Shown: positions 35,355 to 44,278 of the stretch, piece by piece
Layout: each line of letters starts with the position of its first letter
How positions within the stretch are numbered: position 1 is the first letter of the stretch
Assembly: GCA_965276785.1 (NCBI GenBank)
Contig: OZ255629.1
Coordinates: 992,001-1,056,000 of the forward strand
DNA length: 64,000 nucleotides
DNA from: LMUY01 sp965276785
GTDB lineage: Bacteria; Pseudomonadota; Alphaproteobacteria; Acetobacterales; Acetobacteraceae
Direction of reading: 5' to 3'
Position numbers and translations under genes: made by a program
The notes under the pieces: model-generated
Seen by the model: only the letters and a program-made list of their open reading frames with translations
Database searches by the model: none
Told to the model about the DNA's origin: nothing

Positions 35355-38084
35355 ATGAGCGGCTCCAAGTTTGAACCGTCGATCACCCTGCAAGATCAGG
35401 GCGCCGGTCCCGGCGGCACCCAAATCTACACCGGCACGGCGGCAGACCTTATCCTCGATGCGAATGGGGCTGTGATCTCGACCGTGGCACCAGCGAGCCT
35501 GGTCAGCATCGTCGAGGACGGCACGACGCTGGCAAGCGTTGGAACCGACGCAAGCGGTCATTTCACCGCCAGCGTGACCCTGCCGCCGGGATCGGGTGAA
35601 GTCAGCGCAGTGGCCACGACCGAGGGCGGCACGGAGGTCGTCAGTCCAAGCCTGCCGGTCACGCCGTCCCAACCCCTCATTACCGAGTCGATGACGGGCA
35701 TCACCGATGCGATCTACGAGGCCGATCTCAACCCCTTTGTCCATCTCGCGTTTAAGCCATTCAACGGCGTCACCGTTAGCGATCCGAACGCCGGAGAACT
35801 CGAATCGGCCAGCGTCATGGCGCCGGGAACGGTTTCGTCACCGCCGCTGCAAAACTTGTCGGCGGCCGCATTGGCGTCCGCGCTCGACGCGACAACGGTG
35901 ACGCTGCCCGAGGTCGTCGGCTCTTACACGGCGACGGCCACAATCACCGACAGCAGCGGGCAAACCGGTACGCTGACCAGCATTATCTCAATCGTCACCT
36001 ACACACCGGATGGCTCGCAGATGGTGACTCTGCCACTCGTTACACTGACGAGTCCGCCTGAGACGAGTGCGACGGCGACGCAGACACTCACCGGCGTTTT
36101 AGGCGATCAGACGTTCAGTAACCTCGGCGCGGCCGAAGCATACAGCCCGCCGGCGAACGGGATGGTAACGATACTTGACAATGGGACGCCGATCGGCAGC
36201 GCTGTGGCCACGCCGTTGGCCAATGGTGGTTCGGCCGCCTACACGGCCACCGTGACGCTGCCTTTCCTCGGCACCAACAGCCTGACCGCGATTTACAGCA
36301 ACGGCTATGCCGCGGGCGCCAGCGCTCCGGTAGTGGACACGCTGCAAGTCCCGCCCGCGTCCGCCTCTGCCATCGGCAACGGGCCGGATACGCTGGCGCT
36401 GTTCCTCTCGCAGCGGGCGGAACCAGCGGGCGCACAGTTTACAGTGAGTGTCGATGGCGAGCAGGTCGGCGGCTTGCAGACGGTAACGGCGGACAGCACG
36501 GCCGGCCAAGTCCAGGAACTGGACGTATTGGGGAGCTTCTCCCCGAGCCTCAATCACACCGTCTCGGTGGACTACCTCAATGCCACCAACAGCCTGCTGC
36601 TGGTGGACTATGCCACCCTGGACGGCATCGCGGTGCCCGGCGGTTCGGCTGTGCTCAGCAATAACGGCAGCGCGGCATTCTCCTTCGGCGCGGTGCAGCC
36701 GGTCATCGTCGGTTCTGGCGCGGACACGCTGGAGCTGCTGCTCTCCGAGCGGGGGGAGCCGGCGGGGGCCCAGTTTACCGTCAGCGTCGATGGCCAGCAG
36801 GTGGGCGGGGTGCAGACCACGGCGGCCGACACGCTCGCCGGGCAAACCCAGGAGTTCGACGTCAAGGGGGACTTTCCCGCCGGCACGGACACGGCGACGA
36901 TCGATTATCTCAACGCGGCTAACAGCCTGCTGCTCGTGGACAGCGCCAGCCTGAACGGCACCGCCATCGCCGGTGCGGGCGCGGTGTTAAGCAACAGCGG
37001 GACCGCGGGCTTCTCCTTCGCCGGGCCAGCGATGCCCTATCCAACGACGGTCGGCGCCGGCCCCGACACGCTGGCGCTGCTGGTGTCCGAGCGGGCGCAG
37101 CCGGCGGGGGCGCAGTTTACCGTCAGCGTGGATGGCGCCCAGGTGGGTGGGGTAGAGACCGTCACCGCGGACGCGCTGGCCGGGCAGTTGCAGCAGTTCA
37201 ACGTGCTGGGGGATTTTCCCACCGGGACCGACACCGTCAGCATCGACTATCTCAATGCCTCTAATAGCCTGCTGGAAGTGGGGAGCGCCACGTTCGACGG
37301 GTCGGCCGTGCCCGGCGGCGCCATCACGCTGAGCAATACCGGCTCGGCCAGCTTTTCCGTCACCTCGCCTGAACTGGGCGTGCCGACCAGCGTCAGCACG
37401 GTCGGGTCGGGGCCGGATACGCTGGCGCTGTCGACCTCCGAGCGCGCGGAGCCGGTGGGGGCGCAGTTCACCGTGAGCGTGGATGGCGCCCAGGTGGGCG
37501 GGGTGCAGACCACGACCGCCGATAGCGTGGCCGGGCAGTTCCAGCAGCTCGACGTGCTGGGCAGCTTCGCGCCGGGCGTGAGCCACTCCGTCTCGGTGGA
37601 TTACCTGAACGCCAGCAACAGCCTGTTGCTGGTGGACAATGCCACCATTGATGGGGCGACGATTGCGGGCGGCAGCGAGGTGCTGAGCAACAGCGGCAGC
37701 CTCGGCTTCAGCTTTGCCGCGCCGGTGGCACCGGGGCCGACCACGCTCGGCTCTGGGCCGGATACCTTGGCGCTGAACGTGGCGGAGGGCAATTTCGCCA
37801 ACAATGCCGCGCTGTTCACCCTTAGCGTGGACGGCACGCAGGTCGGCGGGGTGCAAACCGCAAGCGCCACCGCAAGCAATGGCGAAAGTCAGGTATTTGA
37901 CGTACTGGGCGATTTCACCGGCCAGCATGTCGTTTCGGTGACCCTGCTGAACAGCAGCTTGAGCGGCGCAAGTCCCGTGCCGTTCCTCTTGCTCGGCGGC
38001 GCCACGATCGACGGCGCGGCCATCCCGAACAGCAACATCAGAACGAATGACGCTCAGCCAACGACGTTTTCGTTCACGCATTGA
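35355..38084 (+). CDS. Large repeat protein 1 with CBM60-like repeats (putative exported adhesin or glycan-binding protein)
   Basis: A 909-residue protein with no N-terminal signal peptide. Residues 1-335 are Ig-like/Ser-Thr-rich segments (TSPPETSATATQTLTG). From about residue 338 there are five tandem repeats of about 115 residues, starting near bases 36367, 36703, 37045, 37399 and 37744. The consensus is GSGPDTLALFLSERAEPAG, AQFTVSVDGQQVGGVQT and NYLNASNSLLLVDSATLDG. The unit resembles Ca-dependent xylan-binding modules (CBM60-like; DTL and LYVDGATYDG motifs). The last repeat is the most divergent and closest to the canonical module. The C-terminus TTFSFTH is shared with its two paralogues and may be part of a type I secretion signal. 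Confidence 0.8.
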   Translation: MSGSKFEPSITLQDQGAGPGGTQIYTGTAADLILDANGAVISTVAPASLVSIVEDGTTLASVGTDASGHFTASVTLPPGSGEVSAVATTEGGTEVVSPSLPVTPSQPLITESMTGITDAIYEADLNPFVHLAFKPFNGVTVSDPNAGELESASVMAPGTVSSPPLQNLSAAALASALDATTVTLPEVVGSYTATATITDSSGQTGTLTSIISIVTYTPDGSQMVTLPLVTLTSPPETSATATQTLTGVLGDQTFSNLGAAEAYSPPANGMVTILDNGTPIGSAVATPLANGGSAAYTATVTLPFLGTNSLTAIYSNGYAAGASAPVVDTLQVPPASASAIGNGPDTLALFLSQRAEPAGAQFTVSVDGEQVGGLQTVTADSTAGQVQELDVLGSFSPSLNHTVSVDYLNATNSLLLVDYATLDGIAVPGGSAVLSNNGSAAFSFGAVQPVIVGSGADTLELLLSERGEPAGAQFTVSVDGQQVGGVQTTAADTLAGQTQEFDVKGDFPAGTDTATIDYLNAANSLLLVDSASLNGTAIAGAGAVLSNSGTAGFSFAGPAMPYPTTVGAGPDTLALLVSERAQPAGAQFTVSVDGAQVGGVETVTADALAGQLQQFNVLGDFPTGTDTVSIDYLNASNSLLEVGSATFDGSAVPGGAITLSNTGSASFSVTSPELGVPTSVSTVGSGPDTLALSTSERAEPVGAQFTVSVDGAQVGGVQTTTADSVAGQFQQLDVLGSFAPGVSHSVSVDYLNASNSLLLVDNATIDGATIAGGSEVLSNSGSLGFSFAAPVAPGPTTLGSGPDTLALNVAEGNFANNAALFTLSVDGTQVGGVQTASATASNGESQVFDVLGDFTGQHVVSVTLLNSSLSGASPVPFLLLGGATIDGAAIPNSNIRTNDAQPTTFSFTH

Positions 38085-38415
38085 GGGGCTGGCATGGTGC
38101 GGGTCGTCAGGACGCGTTTGTGAAATTGTTGCGCCGAGCGTTTGTTTGATGTTGCCAGGCCGCATTCACGGGGCTAAGCATACTCAGTAATTAACAATAA
38201 CAACGGTATGACGAGGGGACGGAGGTCGCCGCGCAGGATCTCAGGCATCGCTAAGCTGGATCACCGCGCCGAGTTGGACCTTTCAACAGCAACGCACAGG
38301 CTTCGTCCGGCTCGTTGCCGTGCCGCGAAGACTATACTCATCGGGTTTGGTCGGCTTGCACGAAGAAGAGGCTGTCCTGCTTCGAAATGAGCATATTAAA
38401 TAAGGAAGGGACAAA
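38085..38415. other. Intergenic region between paralogues 1 and 2
   Basis: 331 bases. The first 100 contain an element repeated after the next paralogue (38113-38183). The rest is lower in G+C; a 60-codon open frame at 38208-38390 has no Shine-Dalgarno and arginine-rich, non-family composition and is not called. AAGGAAGGG at 38401-38409 is the Shine-Dalgarno for the next gene. Confidence 0.65.
38113..38183 (+). repeat. Conserved intergenic element, copy A
   Basis: About 71 bases closely matching 41219-41290. Shared blocks are CGTTTGTGAAAT, GTTTGATGTTGCCA and TTCACGGGGCTAAGCATAC. It follows the stop codon of repeat protein 1 by about 30 bases and precedes repeat protein 2 by about 230. It either came along when the gene duplicated or is a regulatory sequence. 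No clear stem-loop is shared by the two copies. Confidence 0.75.
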
Positions 38416-41193
38416 ATGTCCGGCACGGCAAGCACGAATCCGATCACGGTGAGTGAGCCCGACCCATCGGTCTACGCGTTCAATGTCGGGGCGTTCATGG
38501 ACGTCGTGGAAGCCGCCGACCCGTTCAATGGCGTGGTGTTCAACGCCCCGAACCCGGGCGTCACCGAAGCGGTCACCTTCTCATCCAACGGGCAAGGAGC
38601 GATCGCCTTCGGCCCGGGCAGCCAGCCGCAAGATGGGTTGAACCTCACCCCCGCCCAGGTGGCCAGCTATCTCGACAGCGTGACGCTCGCGCTCGGCAGC
38701 GGCAGCGGCAGCACCGTCACCGCCACCATCACGGATTCCGCCGGTGCAACGACAGCGTTGACCAGCACGATCGTTGGCGGGACCACCCCCAACGGGTCTA
38801 CCATCGTGAACCTGGAACCCACCAGCTACAACGAGACCAGCGCCAACCCAAGCCAGACCATTTCCGGCATCGCCACCGTCTTCGACCCCGTCGGCGCGAA
38901 TGGCACCGTGCAGGTCGGCACCTATGCCTTAGCCAACACAACAGTGACGCTGACCGACAACGGGGCGCCGCTCGGCACCACGATCACTGACGCCAACGGC
39001 AACTACAGCACAACGGAGACGCTGCCGCATCTCGGCGGCAATGTCATCGTTGGCATGGTCAGCAGCATGGGTGCGACCGCCTACACTGCGCCTGCGACCG
39101 ACACGCTGCTCGCCTCACCGATCACGGTGAGCGAAGCGCAGACGACATCGACCTCGGTCCCAGTCGGTGGCAATTCCGAAGGCGACAACCCGTTCAACGG
39201 GGTCTCGTTCAACGACCCCAACCCCGGGGTGACCGAAAGCTTCACCGTCTCGGTGAGCGGGCCAGCCCCTGCGGTGATCAGCCTGTTCAATCCGTCCGGC
39301 CAGCCGGGAACGGAGACGGGCCTCACGCCAGCGCAGGTGGCCAGCGACCTCGACCGGGTTCTGCTCACCTTCAACACATTCCAGGGCCTCGGCACCGATA
39401 CCGTCACTGCAACCATCACAGACTCGGCCGGCCAAACCACCACCCTGACCAGCACGGTGAACGCGGTCGAGCAGAACCCCACTAGCGTTCAGGTCGCCAT
39501 AAGCAGTGCGGCTGAAACCAGCGTCAACCCGGCGCAGCTCATTTCCGGCGGTGCAGATCTTGTGACGTCCGTCAACGGCCAGCAGGTTCAATCTTCTCCC
39601 GCGGCCGGCGCGATGGTGACGCTTACTGACAACGGAGCCCTCGTTGGCATCAGCCGCACGGACGGAAGCGGCAATTTCAGCCTGCCCATCACCTTGGCCT
39701 CGGTCGGAGCCAACAGCCTGGTTGCGACCGTTGCCGCAACCGACGGCACCACCGGCAGCAGCGCACCCGTGGTCGATACGCTGCTGCCGCCCGCAACCGC
39801 AGTACTCGGCCTCGGCGCCGACACCCTGGCGCTGTTCCTCTCGCAGCGGGCCGAGCCAGCGGGCGCCCAATTCACCGTCGATGTCGACGGCCAGCAAGTG
39901 GGCGGCGTGCAGACCGTCACCGCCGACACGCTGGCCGGACAAAGCCAGGAAGTCGACGTCCGCGGCGATTTCCCGGCCGGAGCCAACACGGTCTCGATCA
40001 ACTATCTCAACGCCTCCAACAGCCTGCTGCTGCTCAACAGCGCCAGCCTCAACGGCATCGCCGTGCCCGGCGGCAGCACCGTGCTCAGCAACAACGGCTC
40101 GGAAGGTTTCTCCTTCGTGCAGCCCGCCAACCCCAACGCCACTCAGCTTGGCTACGGGCCCGACACGCTGGCGCTGTTCGTCTCCGAGCGGGCGCAAGCG
40201 GCCGGCGCCCAATTCACCATCGACGTCAACGGCGCGCCGGCCACCGGAGTGCTCACCACCCAGGCCGACGTCCTCGCCGGCCAAGCGCAGGAGTTTGACC
40301 TGCAGGGCAATTTCCCCACCGGCACGGACGCGGTCACCATCAATTATCTCAACGCCAGCAACAGCCTGCTGTTCGTGGACGGCGCCACGCTGGACGGCAC
40401 GCCCGTGCCCGGCAGCAACCCGGTGCTGAGCAACATCGGCTCGGAAAGCTTCCCCATCACCGGGCCCAACCCGACCGTGCCCACCACCGTCACCCAGATC
40501 GGCAACGGCCCGGGCGACACCCTCGCCCTGGACTTGTCACAGCGGGCCGAGCCGGCCGGCGCCCAGTTCACCGTCGCTATCGACGGCGCGCAGGTGGGCG
40601 GCGTGCAGACCGTGACTGCGGACAGCACGGCGGGCCAGTTCCAGGAGCTTGACGTGCTGGGCAATTTCCCCGCCGGCACCAGTCACTCCGTCTCGATCAA
40701 CTACCTGAACGCGAGCAACAGCCTGCTCCTGGTGGACAATGCCACGATTGACGGGTCAACCATCGCCGGCGGCAGCGAGGTGCTGAGCAACAATGGCAGC
40801 CTCGGCTTCAGCTTTGCAGCCCCGGTGACCACGCTTGGGTCCGGGCCGGATACTTTCGCACTGCAGGTCTCGCAGGGTGATTTCGCGAGCGGCACCGCGC
40901 AGTTCAGCATCGATGTGGACGGCAACCAAATCGGCGGGGTGCAGACCGCGACCGCGTTCAATGGCCAATTCCAGACGTTCGACGTGCTGGGCAATTTCGC
41001 CGGGCAGCATGTCGTTTCGGTGAACCTGCTCAACGGGAATCCAGGCGGCGCTGCCAACCCCGGCACGGGCGGTGTGCCCTATCTCGAAGTCGGCGGCGCC
41101 ACGATCGACGGCGCCCCGGTGTCGAACGGCACCGCCTCGCCATACCTCGACACCAACGGAGTCCAGCCGGTGACGTTTACCTTTACGCATTGA
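38416..41193 (+). CDS. Large repeat protein 2 with CBM60-like repeats, paralogue of the preceding gene
   Basis: A 925-residue paralogue. The N-terminal 460 residues contain two copies of a block running NPFNGVVFNAPNPGVTE / NPFNGVSFNDPNPGVTE, LTPAQVAS-YLDSV / -DLDRV and TVTATITDSAGATTALTST, plus two Ig-like segments with TLTDNGAPLGT. Four CBM60-like repeats follow from about residue 462, starting near bases 39801, 40147, 40495 and 40831; the last lacks the RAEPAG motif and is closest to canonical CBM60. It ends in VTFTFTH. No signal peptide; export by a type I system is inferred. The Shine-Dalgarno AAGGAAGGG is strong. Confidence 0.8.
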   Translation: MSGTASTNPITVSEPDPSVYAFNVGAFMDVVEAADPFNGVVFNAPNPGVTEAVTFSSNGQGAIAFGPGSQPQDGLNLTPAQVASYLDSVTLALGSGSGSTVTATITDSAGATTALTSTIVGGTTPNGSTIVNLEPTSYNETSANPSQTISGIATVFDPVGANGTVQVGTYALANTTVTLTDNGAPLGTTITDANGNYSTTETLPHLGGNVIVGMVSSMGATAYTAPATDTLLASPITVSEAQTTSTSVPVGGNSEGDNPFNGVSFNDPNPGVTESFTVSVSGPAPAVISLFNPSGQPGTETGLTPAQVASDLDRVLLTFNTFQGLGTDTVTATITDSAGQTTTLTSTVNAVEQNPTSVQVAISSAAETSVNPAQLISGGADLVTSVNGQQVQSSPAAGAMVTLTDNGALVGISRTDGSGNFSLPITLASVGANSLVATVAATDGTTGSSAPVVDTLLPPATAVLGLGADTLALFLSQRAEPAGAQFTVDVDGQQVGGVQTVTADTLAGQSQEVDVRGDFPAGANTVSINYLNASNSLLLLNSASLNGIAVPGGSTVLSNNGSEGFSFVQPANPNATQLGYGPDTLALFVSERAQAAGAQFTIDVNGAPATGVLTTQADVLAGQAQEFDLQGNFPTGTDAVTINYLNASNSLLFVDGATLDGTPVPGSNPVLSNIGSESFPITGPNPTVPTTVTQIGNGPGDTLALDLSQRAEPAGAQFTVAIDGAQVGGVQTVTADSTAGQFQELDVLGNFPAGTSHSVSINYLNASNSLLLVDNATIDGSTIAGGSEVLSNNGSLGFSFAAPVTTLGSGPDTFALQVSQGDFASGTAQFSIDVDGNQIGGVQTATAFNGQFQTFDVLGNFAGQHVVSVNLLNGNPGGAANPGTGGVPYLEVGGATIDGAPVSNGTASPYLDTNGVQPVTFTFTH

Positions 41194-41218
41194 GGGCTCG
41201 CAAGGCGGGTTGCCAGAA

Positions 41219-41290
41219 CACGTTTGTGAAATCATTGCGGCAAACGTCCGTTTGATGTTGCCACGCCCCCGTTCACGGGGCTAAGCATAC
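41219..41290 (+). repeat. Conserved intergenic element, copy B
   Basis: Second copy of the element at 38113-38183, here about 26 bases after the stop of repeat protein 2 and 183 bases before repeat protein 3. This copy also has ACGTTTG paired with CAAACGT around a 14-base loop, which copy A does not preserve. The element is not seen after repeat protein 3 or before repeat protein 1. Confidence 0.75.
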
Positions 41291-41472
41291 CGGGATAATC
41301 AATGGGCGAGCAGTCCAACACAAGCACTCGGGTTCACTGAGCTGCTCGCCGGACCGTCTTGTGCTTCCAAACCGATAAATGGATTGTTCTTAATCGTGTC
41401 GACAGCGAGTCTTGTCTCCTCGGCATTTGCAGTCAATCGGGAACAATCATTCAAAACAGGTGAGATCCGATC

Positions 41473-44247
41473 ATGAGCGGAACATCGCAACCCTTGTCGG
41501 TAACCCAGGGCTCAACCAGTGGGACGAGCGTGGCCGCCAACATCCGTGACCTGGCGTTTGGCAACATCAAGGTTCCCAGCACGCCATTCCAGAACGTCGC
41601 CATCACCGACCCGAACCCCAACCAGCTCCTCTCAGCCGTCGTGACGGTCTCGGGCCCCGTTCCCGCACAGGTCTCGACCACCCCCGCATTGCAGAACCTG
41701 TCCGCCGCCGCCCTTGCGGCCGCATTGGACCAGACGGTGGTGAATCTCTCCGGGGACGCGGGCGGCACGGACACGGTCACCGCGGCCATCACCGACATCG
41801 CCGGCCAGTCCGCCACACTGACCAGCACCGACACGCTGGTCCCGACCCAGACGAAAGATACGGTGACGATCACCAGCCCATCCGAAACCAGCACCAACGC
41901 CAGCCAAACCATCACCGGCACCGCGACCACGAGCGAAGTCGCCTCGGACGGCACCGTGGAGAGCAGCGGCCCGCTCGCCAACACGTCCGTCATGATCAGC
42001 ACCGCAGCCGGCCCGTCCAGCCTGTCGACCATGGTCACGACCGACGCCAATGGCAATTTCAGCACCAATGTGACGTTGCCCGCTCTCGGCAGCTACGAAT
42101 TCGTGGCACTCGTTACCACGCCTGCGACCATTTTCACCAGCAACACCGTCACCGACACGCTGGTCGCGCCAATCACCGCCACCGAGACGCCCACCAGCGT
42201 GACCGACGCAGTGACGGTCGCGGCGGGCGCGCCTCCGGGGGTTGCCGCCCCATTTCAGAGTGTCGCGATCACCGACCCAAACCCGGCGGCGCTGCTCTCC
42301 GCGACCGTGACGTTGTCGGGCCCGGTGAGTGGCACCCTCACCTTGCCGCCCTCCTTGCAAAACCTGTCCGCAAGCGCCCTCGCCGCGGCGCTTGATACGG
42401 TGAGCCTGTCGGTCCCTGGCACCGGCTCCCCGGGGGCCTACGCAGACACGGTCACCGCGACCATCGCCGACACCGCCGGGCAGTCGGCCACACTCGCCAC
42501 CACGGTCAACTTGCTGCTGGCGCTGCCGGCCACGCAGACCGTCACCGCCGTGGCGCTGACCAGCCCGGCGGAAACCAGCCCGGCCGCGGCGCAGACCATC
42601 ACCGGCACGGTCGAGACCGAGACGCTCAACGACCAAAACCAGGTCGTCGGCACCGCGCCCATCGCCGGTGCGGCGGTCACCTTGTCGGATAACGGGACGG
42701 TGATCGGCACCGCGGTGAGCGGCGCCGACGGCAGTTTCAGTGCGGACGTGACGCTGCCCGTCCAGGGCGCCAACATCATCACCGCCAGCATCCCTGGCAG
42801 CAACGGCCCGGTGAAGAGCGCGCCCGTGACCGACACGCTGTTGCCGCCGCCACCGACGGTGATCGGCAGCGGCCCCGAGACTCTGGCGCTGTTCCTCTCC
42901 CAACGAGCCGAACCCACAGGCGCCGAGTTTACCGTGAGCGTGGATGGGCAGCAGGTCGGCGGCGTGCAGACCACGACCGCCAATGCCTTGACGGGCGAGC
43001 AGCAGGAATTTGACGTCAAGACGGATGTGCCGGCTGGGGTGAACACGGTCTCGATCGCTTACGTGAATGCCGCCGACAGCCTGCTCTATCTCGATAGCGT
43101 GTTCGCTCCCGGCTTGAACGTGCAAGGCGGTACGTTCGCCTTGGGTAACAACGGAGCGAGTAGCTTCTCGTTTAACGGTCCATACGATCCCAACCTCACC
43201 ACGATCGGTTCCGGCCCGGACAGCCTGACGCTATTCGTCTCCGAGCGGGCGCAGCCAACCGGCGCGGAATTTACCGTCGACGTGAACGGCACCCAGATCG
43301 GCGGAGTACAGACCACCGCGGCAGACGCCCTGGCCGGCCAAGTCCAGCAATTCGACGTGCTGGGGAACTTCCCCGCCGGGACCGACAACGTCACCATCAA
43401 CGATCTCAACGCCTCGAACAGCCTGCTCTTCGTCAACAACGCCTTTCTGGGCAACACCGAAGTGCCCGGCAGCAGCTTCGTGCTCAGCAATGTCGGGGCC
43501 GGCAGTTTCGCCATTACCGGGCCGGATCCGACCGTGCCCACTGCGGTCAGCACGGTCGGCACCGGGCCGGACACGCTGACGCTCGACACCTCCGAACGGG
43601 CCGAGCCGGCGGGTGCGCTGTTCACCGTGGACGTGGACGGCACGCAAATCGGCGGCGTGCAGGCCACCACGGCCGACAGCACGACCGGGCAGTTCCAGGA
43701 ATTGGACCTGCTGGGCAATTTTGCGCCCGGCGTCAGCCATTCGGTGTCGGTGAATTACCTTAATGCCAGCAACAGCCTGCTTGTTATCGACAGCGCGGCA
43801 ATCAACGGCTCGAGCATCGCGGGCGGCAGCGAGGTGTTGAGCAACAACGGCAGCCTCGGCTTCAGCTTTATCCCCCCACCCGCTCCAAGCCCGGTGACCG
43901 TCGGCTCCGGACCGGACAGCCTGGCGCTGAACGTGTTGGAAGCAGGCTATTTCCAGGGCAATTCCCAATTCACCCTCAGCGTGGACGGCACCCAAATCGG
44001 CGGCGTGCAGACCGCCCAGGCGAGCATCTTCAACAGTCCGCCCCAAGTGTTCGACGTGCTCGGCAGCTTCGCAGGCACGCACACGGTCTCGGTGGACTTC
44101 CTGAACGCCGCCTCCGCGGGCGCTGGCACATCCGGGCTGGTGCGCCAGCTTTACGTCCAGGGGGCCATGATCGACGGCACCGCAATCTCCGGCAGCAACC
44201 TGGTGCTGACCAGCACGGAGAGCCAAGGCTTCACTTTCACGCATTGA
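41473..44247 (+). CDS. Large repeat protein 3 with CBM60-like repeats, paralogue
   Basis: A 924-residue third paralogue. The N-terminal half has a duplicated block, FQNVAITDPNPNQLLSA / FQSVAITDPNPAALLSA with LQNLSAAALAAALD / LQNLSASALAAALD and ITDIAGQSATLTST. Ig-like strands follow, with TLSDNGTVIGTAVSGADGSF. Four CBM60-like repeats start near bases 42859, 43201, 43553 and 43901; the last (VGSGPDSLALNVLEAGYFQG) lacks RAEPAG. The C-terminus is GFTFTH. The N-terminal LQNLSAAALA blocks are also in paralogue 1 (LQNLSAAALASALD), which shows that the genes exchanged or share N-terminal modules. Confidence 0.8.
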   Translation: MSGTSQPLSVTQGSTSGTSVAANIRDLAFGNIKVPSTPFQNVAITDPNPNQLLSAVVTVSGPVPAQVSTTPALQNLSAAALAAALDQTVVNLSGDAGGTDTVTAAITDIAGQSATLTSTDTLVPTQTKDTVTITSPSETSTNASQTITGTATTSEVASDGTVESSGPLANTSVMISTAAGPSSLSTMVTTDANGNFSTNVTLPALGSYEFVALVTTPATIFTSNTVTDTLVAPITATETPTSVTDAVTVAAGAPPGVAAPFQSVAITDPNPAALLSATVTLSGPVSGTLTLPPSLQNLSASALAAALDTVSLSVPGTGSPGAYADTVTATIADTAGQSATLATTVNLLLALPATQTVTAVALTSPAETSPAAAQTITGTVETETLNDQNQVVGTAPIAGAAVTLSDNGTVIGTAVSGADGSFSADVTLPVQGANIITASIPGSNGPVKSAPVTDTLLPPPPTVIGSGPETLALFLSQRAEPTGAEFTVSVDGQQVGGVQTTTANALTGEQQEFDVKTDVPAGVNTVSIAYVNAADSLLYLDSVFAPGLNVQGGTFALGNNGASSFSFNGPYDPNLTTIGSGPDSLTLFVSERAQPTGAEFTVDVNGTQIGGVQTTAADALAGQVQQFDVLGNFPAGTDNVTINDLNASNSLLFVNNAFLGNTEVPGSSFVLSNVGAGSFAITGPDPTVPTAVSTVGTGPDTLTLDTSERAEPAGALFTVDVDGTQIGGVQATTADSTTGQFQELDLLGNFAPGVSHSVSVNYLNASNSLLVIDSAAINGSSIAGGSEVLSNNGSLGFSFIPPPAPSPVTVGSGPDSLALNVLEAGYFQGNSQFTLSVDGTQIGGVQTAQASIFNSPPQVFDVLGSFAGTHTVSVDFLNAASAGAGTSGLVRQLYVQGAMIDGTAISGSNLVLTSTESQGFTFTH

Positions 44248-44278
44248 GCCCCGCCCCTGGCAGCGGTAGACAGCGCCC

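Noticed and set aside
38208..38390. Small plus-strand gene of 60 codons between the repeat proteins
   Set aside because: No Shine-Dalgarno, arginine-rich composition and no recognisable motif.
35355..44247. Simple VCBS/cadherin-type adhesin call for the three repeat proteins
   Set aside because: The N-terminal halves have Ig-like features, but the main repeat unit carries CBM60-like DTL and LYVDGAT-type motifs that fit a Ca-dependent glycan-binding module better.
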